Shown here piece by piece: positions 39,243-51,044 of a stretch of 64,000 bases of DNA. Below the pieces are notes generated by a model. The model saw only the letters and a program-made list of their open reading frames with translations, was not told where the DNA came from and made no database searches. The DNA is from Quillaja saponaria (taxonomy: Eukaryota; Streptophyta; Magnoliopsida; Fabales; Quillajaceae): assembly GCA_029379385.1 (NCBI GenBank), contig CM055608.1:23434350-23498349 (forward strand). The letters run 5' to 3'. Both the position numbers and the translations under genes were made by a program. Each line of letters opens with the position of its first letter. Position 1 is the first letter of the stretch.

Positions 39243-40031
39243 GTTACCATCAAGGGGCCATTTGTATTTAACTTAAAGCACCCCTTATGTCTACAACCTT
39301 TTGTAAACATTACTCATTGCCTAGTATACACTAACTGAGTGTTCCAATTCTTCTCTTTCAGTTTTGAGTCACGTACTTCTAGCAATATCTCAATTTACTT
39401 TCATTCCTAATCTTTGCATTAGTATAATTTTCTATTGGTAATACCAAAAAAAAAAAAAAAGTTCTAGGTAATAAGAGTCTGAGGCTAGAAATCCTAGCAA
39501 TTATGTCATAAAACATTGGCAGATTGAACATTTCCTTGTGGCAAAATATCTAGCTGAATATCAACTCAAACTTCATAAAATTTGATATCTCATGATTTGA
39601 AATGTCTCAGTACAACACCTATCGTGTCAACTTGGACTTATGGGTACAACTCTATTTGTTTATCATAATTGCATCACTATTTGGGAGTGAAGGAATTTCT
39701 GAATTCTTTCTTGTTGAGGATGCAACACCCTTCTTGGTTTTAGTGGTATCAATTTTTGTTGAGGATGCAAGTTTGCAACACCCTATTTGGGTTTGCTAGT
39801 ATCAGCTCTGAAATATACAAAAGGGTCATGGTAATACTCTCCTCTTGTTGTCTGTCATCATTAGAGGTGTTATTACTATTATTGTCATTCCATTGGGTCG
39901 AAAGGAATTTAGAAACTCATATTATTAGCTTGCCTTTGGGTTTCTTCTTTTCTTCTTTATTATGGTTATCATTGACCCATAGTTTATAATTTTTTTTGAA
40001 TCTTTTAGCGCCAACTTTCTTTGTACTGGTG

Positions 40032-40417
40032 TGGTAATGTCAAGTTAATCTGCACGGGTTACTAGAATTGACGGTCTTGAAATAGTCTTTGTGGTCAACG
40101 TATTTCAATGGTGTCCTGGCGACTAAGCGACCTGTCGACCTCGTGTCCTACAAAATAAAGGACGGGAGCCAAGGATGAACTCCCTAAATCCTCTGATGAG
40201 TAAGTCAGAAGGAGAAGAGCTAAATAAATGGTATGAGAGGAGATAACTTAGATTTTTTTTACCTTGCTTTTTCTGTTACCCTTTTCTGAGGAGCGTAACA
40301 TGTATATATAAAGTAGGAGAGCACCATCAGATGCTACCTGAACTGTTCAAGCTACCAAGTGGAAAGGTAACCGCCACTTGGCAAACCCTCAATGGATGTC
40401 ATTATACTATATTAACA
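40032..40417 (-). repeat. 3' LTR of the Tat element
   Basis: Begins TGGTAATGTCAAG and ends ATATTAACA in window orientation. It aligns along its length with 49948-50323, with scattered substitutions and small indels. It contains a TATATATAAAG TATA-like motif near 40302. Confidence 0.9.
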
Positions 40418-40915
40418 CTAGTCTCTTGAAAAAAGGGCCCGATCAAACAACGCGGAACGACCATTAATGTCGCCCACAAGGATTGAACTTCATCTGGTAC
40501 GGTAGCAAGAAACGAGGGCGATCAAGTCATTGGTGACAAAATATAAACCTGAGGCGAGGCACACGCGGGTCTGGGTTAAACTTTCCCTCGCCATTGGTTG
40601 TCTTACGGCTCTTCAAATTCCAGGTCGGGCTTTACATTGTTATTGGACGAAATATTAGATGAGCATTGGAATAGCGCCACGTGTTCTACATGTAGTGGGC
40701 ATGGAGTGCGAGGGAAACCTTGAGGGCCTAGATAAGGCTCCTAAACCCCCCTTTTCGTGCCCCTACTTTGAGATTTCTATTGCGAAGCTCTGCCAATTTG
40801 CTTTCAGCAAGCTCGACCTACTTGGGAGATAAAACTCTTTACACGCCTTCTTTCATTGCTAGGTACGAGCTTCAAAACTTCAAAACTTTTCATGTGTTGT
40901 TCAGCTTCAATTAAT

Positions 40916-43298
40916 ATGTCTAGTGAGAGAGGTTCTCCATCAGCCCCACCATTCGAGCTGTCGGATGACCACCCAGCAGATGGCACCATAGTGCCTATGC
41001 GCGAGGAGCCTACTTACCGACCAAGGAAGGGAAAGGTTCTTTCGCTTTTCCTAGCTTACCGTCCATCCACGTCCTCAGGCTCAGATAACACTGAGTCTGA
41101 GAGCTTCAACGTTGAAGACGAGGCCACTGTGCTATCTCCTTTAGCGCCCGAAGGGGACGAGGATGAAGAATCTGATGATAATGTGGCGATCTTTTGGCCT
41201 CAGATTAACACAGTCGCCGTGAACGCCATAGAGAATGTCATAAGTGACTATAAGTTGGAGATCGTGAGCAAGCGGTATTTTGAACCAGTCGGGGCCAAAG
41301 TATACAAGGTCGGGCCTTATGGAGATCGCCCCCATCACTCTCGCCCAAACACTTTCTGTTTTTATGAATACTACTTGAAGGTCGGGGTTTGCTATCCTTT
41401 TCATCCTTTCATCATCAAAGTTCTGAACGCCCTAGGGATCTGTCCTGCTTAAGTCGTTCCCAACGGATGGCGATTTCTGATCACCTTCATAAGTGTTTGT
41501 CATACTTTGCAGATTTGGCAGTCCTTGACAGTGTTTAGGCACCTCCATCAAATTAAGAATACGTCGGGGAGGGGGTGGATATATTTTTTGGCTAAGTTCG
41601 ACCTATACCAAGGACATCCCGATAATAATAAAGAGTGGAAACCCCAGTACTTTTTCATTGAGGCTCCTCGCCCCATAGGTTTGCTGCACAAATGAGGGGT
41701 TTTGCGAACCTGGAAGCCTAAGAAACCTCCAAGGATGAATCAAGTACAATACAAGAAGTACTCTAAAATCCTCGTGTACAAGAAGTTTCAACGGGGCGAG
41801 CTTTTTAACACCATAGTTATTACTTCTAGCGGGATGCTGGCAAGGATGGGTTTATCCGAGATGGATTTTGGTTCGCACCGCATAACATTTTACTTTTATT
41901 ATTTGAATAATATTTGGAATTCACTGTTATTGAACCTTTGATTTCTTCTTTTGCAGATATGGGTCTGACACCTGAATAGGAGGCCCTCGAAGTGAGGGCA
42001 GTAACGAGGAGACGTCTTGAGGCCTTAAGAAAAAAGGCAGAAAAGACATTGACCTCAAAGGGAAAGAGGCCTGTGAAAGAAGGTGGGAGACCTCCCAAAA
42101 AGTCAAGACCTAGCTCGGCCTCCTAAAAAGACCCATTTGAAATATCATCCATCACCCATGCTTAGGAGGAGTATTGGATGACAGAGATAACAATGGGTGT
42201 ATTACCCTTGAGTACGATCGCAGCGGATGATCGCGAGAGGACGCCACCTCGTCCCAAATCAGGATGTTCGCAAAGGAGGGCAAGGGTGGAGTCTTCCTTG
42301 AGGGAGCAAACTGGACCAGACGACTTTTCAATGGCCAAGGTTTCGGCGCACGTTTTCCTTGGCGTCCTGGAGGATGCCTACATCAGCGACATCCCCAGTG
42401 TGGCCTTTGCTATAGCGAGGGGGACCACCCTGCCTGCGGACACAGCTTTGATGGACGATCTTCTGTTGGAGACCTTTTATTACTGGGCTATTAGCTGGCG
42501 TGCAGGTATGGATGACCTTTTATAACTTGAAATTTATCATGTTTGTGGCATGTTTGTGTAATGTTATTGATGCGATATTGTTGGTTGCAGTCCCTCCAAT
42601 ACCAGACATCCTTATATACTAAATTAAAGAAAGCCCAGGAGGACGCTGAATACTCCACAAAAAAACTACTTGGTACCATTCTGGAAAACGAAACTTTAAA
42701 GGTTCGGTTAATCCAAGCTGAAAAGGTTGAGGTTGAAGGGCGAGCTGCTTCTGAGCAATTTGAGTCACTGAAAGTCAAAGTCTAGCGTTTGGGGGCCGAG
42801 GTGGAAGGTTGGTTGAAGCAATGTCATTTACAAAGTGAAAAGGTAGCTAGTCTTATAGAAGAGCTTGAGCGGTGCCGGGCATGTAAGTCCAAGGTGGCCC
42901 TATTGAAAGAAGAGACAGCGCAAGCAGCGGAAAGCCAAGCCAGAAAGGATGAAGAGATTGCTAGGCTGAGAGTCGAGCTGGATACATCGAAAGAGGAGGC
43001 CTGGACAGCTGTAGAGAAGTTTAAAAGTTCAGACGAGTGTCGAAGAATGATTTACGATCACGGCAGTCGTCTGTACGTAAATGGTTGGGTTGGCTGTCGG
43101 GTGTGATTGAAGGAGCGTAACCCTTTATTGGATATCTCTGAGGTGAAATGGCCTGGCGAGGAAGAAGTCGAATATGCTGCGAATGAGGCATCAAATGAAG
43201 AGGGCGTCGCTGATAGGGAGGTGGAGACCATAGAGCTGGACACTAATGGCATGGACCGAGATGGAGATAATGTAGATAATGTCGCCGACGATCAGTAG
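40916..43298 (+). pseudogene. antisense additional ORF of the Tat element (putative gypsy-type transposase family), broken
   Basis: This reads opposite to the element's pol. From the ATG at 40916 it is acidic and Ser-rich, then gives FCFYEYYLKVGVCYPFHPF, IIKVLNALGICPA and (after a stop at about 41452) VPNGWRFLITF. That is the conserved core of the plant 'putative gypsy type transposon' family (PF04195). Downstream, 42600-43060 encodes long coiled coil (ARKDEEIARLRVELDTSKEE), and the end is acidic. Several stops break the frame. Such extra ORFs between pol and the 3' LTR are known from Tat-lineage elements; their role is unknown. Confidence 0.75.
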
Positions 43299-43358
43299 GT
43301 CTAGGGACACTTGTAATTTTATGCAATGAATGTGGAATTGAATTGTTATTTTTATTTG

Positions 43359-43360
<2 letters not shown>

Positions 43361-43400
<40 letters not shown>
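43361..43400. repeat. (TA)n microsatellite
   Basis: About 20 uninterrupted TA units between the antisense ORF and the tandem-repeat region of the Tat element. Confidence 0.95.
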
Positions 43401-43403
<3 letters not shown>

Positions 43404-43553
43404 CATTTGACCCATCTTTATGATTATGATTAAAGGCTTCCATAATGCTTTGAAACTAGTAATGAATTTGTTAATATAGGAAGTGATGTTCAAATGAACA
43501 AGCGAGTTACATTAATCAGCTTTGAAACTGTCCCGTGTAGAGTAGTATGTCGG

Positions 43554-44105
43554 ATCTCATTTTAGAGTCCGCCTTTGGAGATTTAAATATCCGAGCGCGG
43601 TCTTATAGAGTTGGATCTCGCGGCCAATCTACGAACTCATTATACTTCTTGTGGGTAAACTCGGAGAAGGCTCGGACAGTAAGATTGAAACCTGACTGCC
43701 TCGCTTTCCTAAACAGAGAGCACCAGGGGAGGTCGGGTTCCTTGTCAAGGTCATTGGGTCGACCAGGTGAACCTCGACCAGGTGAACCTCGACCGTTTTT
43801 GCCCCCGGGTTTTTGGCAATTTCTTTCTTGCGTAACGTACTAGGTCATATCTCATTTTAGAGTCCGCCTTTGGAGATTTAAATATCCGAGCGCGGTCTTA
43901 CAGAGTTGGATCTCGCGGCCAATTTGCCAACTCGTTATACCTCTTGCGGGTAAACTCAGGGGAGGCTCGAACCGCAAGATTGAAACCTCGTGGCCTAGCT
44001 GGCCTGAACCACGAGTACCAGGAGAGGTCGGGTTCCCTGTCAAGGTAATTGGGTCGACTAGGTGAACCTTGACTTTTTTTGCCCCTGGGTTTTTGGTGAT
44101 TTCTT
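43554..44105. repeat. 295-bp tandem duplication in the Tat element
   Basis: Two head-to-tail copies start at 43554 and 43849 with ATCTCATTTTAGAGTCCGCC and end near a 'CCCSGGGTTTTTGG' block. Copy 1 also holds an internal 15-bp duplication of CCAGGTGAACCTCGA (about 43765-43795). The location, between pol and the antisense ORF, is where Tat elements often carry tandem repeats. Confidence 0.85.
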
Positions 44106-44734
44106 ATACTTTAAGGTAAATCCTTGTCGTCTGAAAAGAAAGACTTAGATTTGCAACATTGAGATCTACAAAACAAGGCCATCTGCATTTATATTAATGA
44201 TAATATTTTTTCAAATATCTGGTATTGAAGCTGTTCGAGAGTACTTTTGCCGCTTTTGTTCTAATTTTGTAGGCCCCCGGACCCACAACGTGGGCAATTT
44301 AGTACGGGCCTTCCCATGATTCCTTGAGTTTTCCTTCCGAGCTTCCACTCTTGAATTGATTCAGTCTTAGTATAAAATCACCTACTTGTAGAGGTCTCAG
44401 TTTCACCTTGTCGTTAAAGTGTTAAGCTGTGGTCTGTTGATGGACGATCTGGTGAAGGCGAGCTTTCTCCCTAACCTCATCAAGCAAATCGAGGTTCAAT
44501 CTTATTTCGATCTCATTGCTCTCATCATAATAGGCTTCAACCCTAGGGGATGAACCCCTAATTCCACTGGTATGACCGCCTCCATTCCATAATTCAGGTT
44601 GAAAGGCGTTTCTCCCGTGGTGTTCTTCCTAGTCTAATTTATTCTGATCTACCTTTTTCTTTAATCCTTCTAGAAGTATCTTCTTAAAAGTTTCTGCCTG
44701 GCCATTGGCCTGAGGGTGGGCTACCGACGAAAAG

Positions 44735-45590
44735 CGCAGGTCAATTCCCAGCTCTGAACACCAGGATTTGGTAGGTCGGCAATCGAACTGTCTTCCATGA
44801 TAGGTAACTATGACTTTTGGTATTCCAAAACGACAGATGATGTGTTACCACAACAAATTCTCCACTGATTTTGGCACTGATTGAGGTCGTCGGCTCTGCT
44901 TCAGCCCATTTGGTAAAATAATCACAAGTTACCAAAATGAACTTTTTCACCTTTCCAGTTCTTCCCCCAGGAAAGGGTCATAGGATATCCAAACCCCATA
45001 TAGCGAAGGGCCGAGAGCTGATGATAGATGTTAACCTGTTCGAGGGTAGCCTTGGCACCCTACCTGACCTCTAGCAATTATAGCACTTCTTCACCCACAA
45101 CTTGGCATCCTTTCTATGCCAAAGCCCTATGACCTATATGGGCTCTACAAACGCCTTTGTGCACTTCGTCTAAAACGTATTCTGACTCTTCCTGGGACAG
45201 GCATTTCAGATACGGGTGAGTAGAGGACCACCTGTACAAATGGTCCTGTATCATACAATACCTTGCAACTTTTCTTTTGACAATTTTTTGCTTCGACTAT
45301 ATCCGAAGGGAGCAAGCCCGATTGTATATAATCCACCAAGAGAGTCATCCATGACGGACCCATTGTTCCAACAGCCAAAGTCTCAGACTCCTCATAACTT
45401 GGTCTCTTCAAGATATGGATTTGAGCATTCATCTTATCACATCCGTGAAGCCTAGAGAGCTCGCCCACCCGCGCATGCAAATTTCTTGGTATGTGTTTTA
45501 CTATTACTTTCGTAAAATAGCTAATGAGTTGTTTCACCTTTTCCAGGTATTGGATCATGGCGATCTCCCATGCTATATACTTGCCCGTTA
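44735..45590 (-). pseudogene. Tat integrase region, broken
   Basis: On the minus strand the sequence gives YLEKVKQLISYFTKVIVKHI and SWMTLLVDYIQSGLLPSD (the spacer after the second RNase H). It then gives KKFILVTCDYFTKWAEAEPT, the start of the integrase catalytic core with its first Asp. Frame changes and stops separate the blocks, and the rest of the core is eroded. Confidence 0.8.
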
Positions 45591-45591
45591 T

Positions 45592-46305
45592 CTACTTCAC
45601 CACCAATTGAGAATCACAAAAAACCCTCAATTCATCCGCTCTAGTTGCTCTGGTCCATTGGAGACCCAAAATTAGAGCTTCGTAGTCAGCTGCATTGTTG
45701 GAGGCGGGGAAGTCAAACTTTATAGTGCACTCCAAGACTTGGTCGGTCTGGAACCTCAGAGTTGCTCCTGCTCCACTATCAAGCTTATCAGAAGACCCAT
45801 CCACGTACAATAACCATCCTTCATACTCAGTGCTTGCAGTGTTTAGGTCGCCCGAAGATTCACCCGAAAATGTGCACTCCAAGATGAAGTCTACCAGCAC
45901 TTGAGCTTTAATGGCCGTTCTGGGGCTGTACCGTATGTAAAACTCGTCCAGTTCGACCGACCATTGAACCATTCTTCTCGAGGTATTGGGCTTGTGTAAT
46001 GTCTTCTTTAGGGGCTGGTCGGTCCTAACCTCCACACTGTGGGGTTGGAAGTAGGGCCGTAGCTTCTGAGCTGAAGTTACCAAAGCCAAAGCTATCTTCT
46101 CGATATGCAGATACCTGATTTCTGCTCCTTGGAGGACTTGGCTAGTGTAATATATAGGCTGCTGTTGACAACCGTTCTCCCTGAGCAACACCGAACTAAC
46201 GGCCATAGCAGATGCACCTAGATAAAGAATTAGTACCTCGCCTTCAACCGGTTTATCTAACACGGGAACCGTGGCCAAGTACTCTTTCAACTGTTGAAAA
46301 TTCAT
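45592..46305 (-). pseudogene. Tat RNase H and second RNase H domains
   Basis: The first part (VLILYLGASAMAVSSVLLRE, YYTSQVLQGAEIRYLHIEKI) is the reverse-transcriptase-linked RNase H. It is followed by WLLYVDGSSDKLDSGAGATL and ASNNAADYEALILGL with a later FCDSQLVV, a second RNase H with the D..E..D acidic residues. This stretch is the longest open part of the element. Confidence 0.88.
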
Positions 46306-46446
46306 CTCGCATTCGTCAGTCCATCAGAATGCTTTCTTCAAAGTTTGAAAAAATAGGAAGCATCTATTTGCAGATTTAGACATGAATCTTGCCAGGGCTG
46401 TGATTCAACCTGTTAGTCTCTAGACCTCCTTGGTCGATTTGGGACT

Positions 46447-47189
46447 TTACATGTAGAGGATGACAGTGATCTTCGAGGGATTGCCCTCTATTCCCTTTGC
46501 AGTTATCATGAAACCTAGGAATTTGTCCACCGAGACCCCAAATGTACACTTGGTCGGGTTGAGATTCAGCCGATAATGATTTATTATTGACAATGTCTCT
46601 TGTAAGTCTTTTATATGCACTTCTGAGCTAGGACTTTTGATCATCATGTCATTCATGTACAATTCCACGTTACGAACCCATCTGTGCTTTAAATGTTTTA
46701 TTCACCAAACGTTGGTAGGTCGCACTGGCGTTCTTCAATCCGAATGGCATAACCTTGAAGCAGTAGGTTCCCGTTTCTGTAATGAATGAGGTTTTTTCCT
46801 CGTCCTCTTCTGGCAGATTGATCTGATTATAACCAGCATAGGCATCCATAAAGCTCAGTAGCTCGTTTCCCGATGAACTGTCAACCAACCTATTGATTTA
46901 GGGCAGGGGAAAACTTGTTTTTTGGACATGCTTCATTCAAGTCGGTGAAGTCCACACACATTCTCCACTTCCCATTTTGCTTTTGTACCATTACCGCATT
47001 AGCCAACCAATCAGGGTAATATACCTCCCTGCTAAAACCCTGCCTCCAATAACTTGGATACTTCTTCTTGAATAGCTTCTTGCCTATCTAAAGCAAAATT
47101 TCTTTTCTTCTTCCTAATTGGCCTGGAGTCCGCCTTGAATCTTAATCTGTGATGTATGACAGAATGGTCAATCCCCGGCATGTCCTTGG
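46447..47189 (-). pseudogene. Tat reverse transcriptase, inactive
   Basis: Minus-strand blocks are PGIDHSVIHHRLRFKADSRP at the N-terminal linker, then FMDAYAGYNQI, MPFGLKNASATYQRLVN and the active-site region, which reads YMNDMM instead of the usual Y-V-D-D. The first catalytic Asp of that pair is therefore Asn. Stops occur at several places. The hAT-type MITE at 47190-47713 sits directly at the N-terminal side. Confidence 0.85.
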
Positions 47190-47713
47190 TAGGGCTGTGC
47201 AAGAAACCCAGGAAAATCGAACACCCGAACCGAACCGGTAATTCGATTCGGTTAAATTTGAGTATTTTACATATTTGGTTCAGTTCGGGTAGTTAAATTT
47301 AATACCCTTTATATTCTGTTCGGTTACGGGTAGTGAAGGTAGAGTGCACATCGGTACCCGTGGTTACCCAAAAATCAAAATATATAATTTTTAAAAAAAA
47401 ATCATTTTTTTTAATGCATTGTTGTGTTAATTTATAATTTTATATTTTTATTTGTGTTGAATATATTGATATATTATATTTTTTGTATTTTTCTTTTATA
47501 ATAACTAATGAATTTAAAAAGTTTGAGATTCAAAAATAAAAAAATATAATTTTGAAATTAATTTTAGTAAATATTGATAAATTTTGGGTAACCGAATACC
47601 CGAACCAAAGTACTCATATTTTTTCGACTCGGATAATTTCAGGTTATGCCTATTTTCAGTTCAGTTCAAAAATTTATCACTACCCGGATCGAACCAACCC
47701 GTGTACACTCCTA
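47190..47713. mobile_element. hAT-type MITE nested in the Tat pol region
   Basis: Ends TAGGGCTGTGCA and TGTACACTCCTA are inverted repeats of each other with small differences. The flanks GTCCTTGG (47182-47189 and 47714-47721) are a perfect 8-bp target duplication. The interior is AT-rich and non-coding, with subterminal 'CCGAACCGAACCGG' and 'CGAACCAACCCG' motifs. Confidence 0.9.
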
Positions 47714-48083
47714 GTCCTTGGCTGACCAAGTAAAAGCCGATACATTTTCTCTTAGGACCGCTATCAAAGCTTCTCCCACCTCTTGCCCCAATTCTGTACC
47801 CACCAGAACGGGTTTTTCCATATTACCCTCAGATAGATTGACTGGCTCGAACTTGTCCACTGAATCCGATCTTCTTCGTATATCTAGCCTGGCATCTCTA
47901 ATGTCATCTGTGTGTAGGACCTCAGTAGATTTTGCACGTAGACTGGCAAAATAACACTACCGTGCTACCCTTTGATTTCCTTGCAAAGTACCAACTCCTC
48001 AAGAGGTCATAAATTTTAAGCTAACATGCCAGGATGAAGGTATAGCCCTTGCAGTGTTTAAAAATGGTCGACCTAATATGACA

Positions 48084-48599
48084 TTATAAGCCGAGGGTAA
48101 CTTCACCACGCAAAATTGCAAGCATTACCTTTTTCTTGAGGTCTCTGTCCTTCAATGCAACCAGTAGCTTGACCGAACCTTCCACTTCCACTGCTTCACC
48201 GTTGAATCCTACCAACGAGCCCTCAAACGGCTTTAGTGTTTGCTTAGGGATCCTCATTTGCTCAAAGTATTTGGAGTACATGATGTCAACTAAGCTCCCA
48301 TTGTCAATCAGGACTTTCTACACTTGATAATTGGCGATCTTTGTGGACACTATTAGAGCATCTTCGTGAGGAGTCTCAACCCCCAGTAGATTCTCATCGA
48401 AAAAAGTTATGACTCCCGAAGGATGCTCTTCTCTTGATTTCTTAGGCCGCAACTCTACAGACAGTGGCTTCCTTTCATACCGCTTCCTTTCCGACGACGT
48501 CCTACCCACCAGCGAAAATCCACCAATGATTGTGTGTATGAATCCCACTACAGTTCTCCCATCCTCCGGAGACCTTAAAGGTCTTCTGGTATCATCCAC
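48084..48599 (-). pseudogene. Tat protease region
   Basis: Contains GVITFFDENLLGVETPHEDA, then after an in-frame stop KVLIDNGSLVDIMYSKYFEQM (a few residues around the active site). The expected D-x-G-S motif is present as DNGS. Downstream LAILRGEVTLGL continues the retropepsin fold. The stop between the blocks makes it a pseudogene. Confidence 0.75.
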
Positions 48600-49894
48600 A
48601 CTTTTTCTAGTATATCTAGGTTGCTCAAGGTGGCGAGCAAAGACGAATGCTCGCCACCAGGCCTAAGATCTTGGCGCACCCTCCTGGACCATTCTCGCTG
48701 AACGAACTCGGTCAAACAACCTCTCCTAATTAAATTCTCTATCTCATCTCTTAATATATAACAATCCTCCGTATCATGTCCCGGACTTCTATGGAACAAA
48801 CAAAATTTCTAGTGGTCAACATTTTTGGCTACTGATTTTGGGGTTAGGGGCAATTTCAGGACGCCTCTTGATTGGACAGCCAAAAGAACCGTTGTTCGGG
48901 TATTATTTAGTTGCCTATAATTCTCGTATCTTCGGCGATGAGGTATTCACTCTCTCATCTCCCTTATTTCTTTGTCCTTCCTTTGACGACATGTCCGAGC
49001 ATCGCGATGTTTGGGCAAACGCTGCCTTTTGAGAGACTCATATGAGGGTACTACCGGATCCCAATCGGCTTCCTCCTGATTAATATACTACTCCGCTCGT
49101 TTCATGAGCTCTTCCAAAGTCTTGAGCGTTCTTTTGTTCAAACTGTTCCTAAATTCAGATTTCTTCAGGCCGGCTCTCAAAGCGATTATCACCACTTGGG
49201 GATTTACATCATCCACTTCCAAAGCGGCACAGTTGAAACATCCCACGAATTGCTTAAGAGGTTCCTCATCATCTTGTTTAAGAGACAAAAGGTAAGTGGC
49301 GTCCTTCTTATGCCTTCTATTAGTCATAAATTGACGTTTGAATTGAGAAACCAATTGTCCAAAGGAATGAATGGAATCCTGTTTGAGTTGGGCAAACCAC
49401 CATCTCGCGCTGCCTCTCAAAGTAGAGCCGAAAGCCCTACATATCACCTGGTCGGGAACTCCATGTAACAACATGAGAGATTCAAACCCGATCACAAAAT
49501 CATCAGGATCGGAAGTTCTATGGTATTGCTCTAAAGCTGGGATTTTAACCCCTTGAGGGATAAGGCAGTTGGTTACGCTTTTGGTAAAAGGATGACGAGC
49601 TTCGGTGTGTTCGACGGAGTCCTCTACCTTTGGTTCCGCCCTAACTTCAGCTATTCAACCACTCCCCTAGCTTTCAACCAGATCTTCTAATTGAATTCTC
49701 TGCTGGGCCCTAGGGGGAGACCTCTCAACTCGCTTGGCAGAGATTTTTCCCAAAGCGGTCATAATCTCAGCGAACTGCTTTTGAGTGACCGGAGTGTTAA
49801 GGTCTGGAATGAGAGCAGGAGACGACACACCTTCCACGCCCTTTCCCATTCGTGACCTACGTTGTTCCTCAAACTCTTCTTCTCTGTTTTTCAT
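48575..49894 (-). pseudogene. Tat gag
   Basis: From the ATG at 49894: a basic and acidic N-terminus (MKNREEEFEEQRRSRMGKG), then the gag core AFGSTLRGSARWWFAQL, SFGQLVSQFKRQF and LKTLEELMKRAE. Later comes a zinc-knuckle-like LFHRSPGHDTEDCYILRDEI, a Tat hallmark. The blocks share one frame but stops interrupt it (for example at about 49666 and 49088). Confidence 0.88.
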
Positions 49895-49926
49895 GTCGGT
49901 TATGAGTAGGTAACCTAAATCAAATA

Positions 49927-49947
49927 GCTTCCCACGGACGGCGCCAA
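49927..49947 (-). other. primer-binding site of the Tat element
   Basis: Reading on the minus strand directly after the LTR end (ATTAACA) comes TTGGCGCCGTCCGTGGGAA. TGGCGCCGT matches the 3' end of plant tRNAs of the kind used by Tat elements. This fixes the element's orientation. Confidence 0.75.
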
Positions 49948-50323
49948 TGTTAATGTCAAGTTAATTGGCACGAGTTACTAGAGTGGACAGTCTTGAAGTA
50001 GTCTTTATGGTCAACATGTTTCAATGGTGTCCTGGCGACCTGTCAACCTCGTGTCCTGCAAAATAAAGGACAGGAGCCAAGTCCGGGATGAACTCCCTAA
50101 ATCCTCCGATGATTAAGTCAGAAGAGCTAAATAAATGGTATGAGGGGAGATAAATTAGACTTTTTAAACTTGCTTTTTCTTTTACCCTTCTCTGAGGAGC
50201 GTAACATGTATATATAGAGTAGGAGAGCACCATCAGAGGCTACCTGAACTGTTCAAGCTACCAAGTGGAAAGGTAACCGCCGCATGGCACGCCCTCAATG
50301 GATGTCATTATACTATATTAACA
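49948..50323 (-). repeat. 5' LTR of the Tat element
   Basis: Begins TGTTAATGTCAAG and ends ATATTAACA in window orientation, 376 bp. It pairs with the LTR at 40032-40417, is next to the primer-binding site, and is followed by the TGGTG target duplication at 50324. Confidence 0.9.
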
Positions 50324-50529
50324 TGGTGTATATTGCATACACACTTTGTACAAAGTTGTTGTCAGGTTATAACATTTGTTGGTTCTGTACATTATATTAG
50401 TGGGCAAGAAGATTGGAAATAGTAATGGTCTTAATTTATAGCCAAGGTTTCCTGCTTGGTTTGGGAAAATTAGTGTCATGGTGGATACAATCACACAAAC
50501 AAGAAGCAAACCTTCAAGGGGAGTAGAAG

Positions 50530-51044
50530 TAAGGGTATCCACAGTTCGATTTGGAGAAAACAATAACTAACCCACATATCTAGTTATCATATTAACATAA
50601 TCACATTCGATTTTTTCAGATTGGATATCTGACACCAACCTAACCTGTTGGGTTGGTTTCCTGTTATTGGACTTGAGTTGGGCTATTAGGCCCAATTTGC
50701 TATTTGTAGCTCAAAACAAATAATAAAAAATCACAATTTTTGGCCTTAAAAGTTCAAACAAAAAAAAAAAAAAAGATATTAGGAATTTATAAGTTAATGG
50801 GTGAGATAGAGTTTGGATGAAGAGTTGTTTTGTAATTAAATATTATAGTATATAATAAAAAATAATAATATGAAATTTTCGATTTGATTTCAATTAACCA
50901 AGAAATGAGGAATAATGGAAACTGAAACCAAGAAACTCCAAAAAAAATAAAATTAGCCGGCATATAAATATAATCAAAACTAACCCAAATTTTTGGGTGG
51001 TTGGGTTTGATTATTTCGGTTTAACCAACCCATGCACACCTCTA
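50530..51044. mobile_element. hAT-type MITE, duplicated copy in the GrpE pseudogene
   Basis: Same element, same position and same flanks (AGTAGAAG and GGTAGAAG) as at 21228-21761 in the intact gene. It was therefore carried along by the segmental duplication. Confidence 0.75.

Larger units (their letters stand above)
40032..50323 (-). mobile_element. Ty3-gypsy retrotransposon, Tat lineage, 10.3 kb, inactive
   Basis: It is bounded by two LTRs (40032-40417 and 49948-50323) and a perfect 5-bp target duplication TGGTG (40027-40031 and 50324-50328). The element reads on the minus strand: primer site, gag, protease, reverse transcriptase, RNase H, a second RNase H, integrase, then a tandem-repeat region and an extra reading frame in the opposite sense. 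The dual RNase H and antisense extra frame are typical of the Tat lineage. Every domain has stops or frameshifts and the LTRs differ at many positions, so it is old. A hAT-type MITE is nested in it. It sits in intron 1 of the GrpE pseudogene. Confidence 0.9.
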
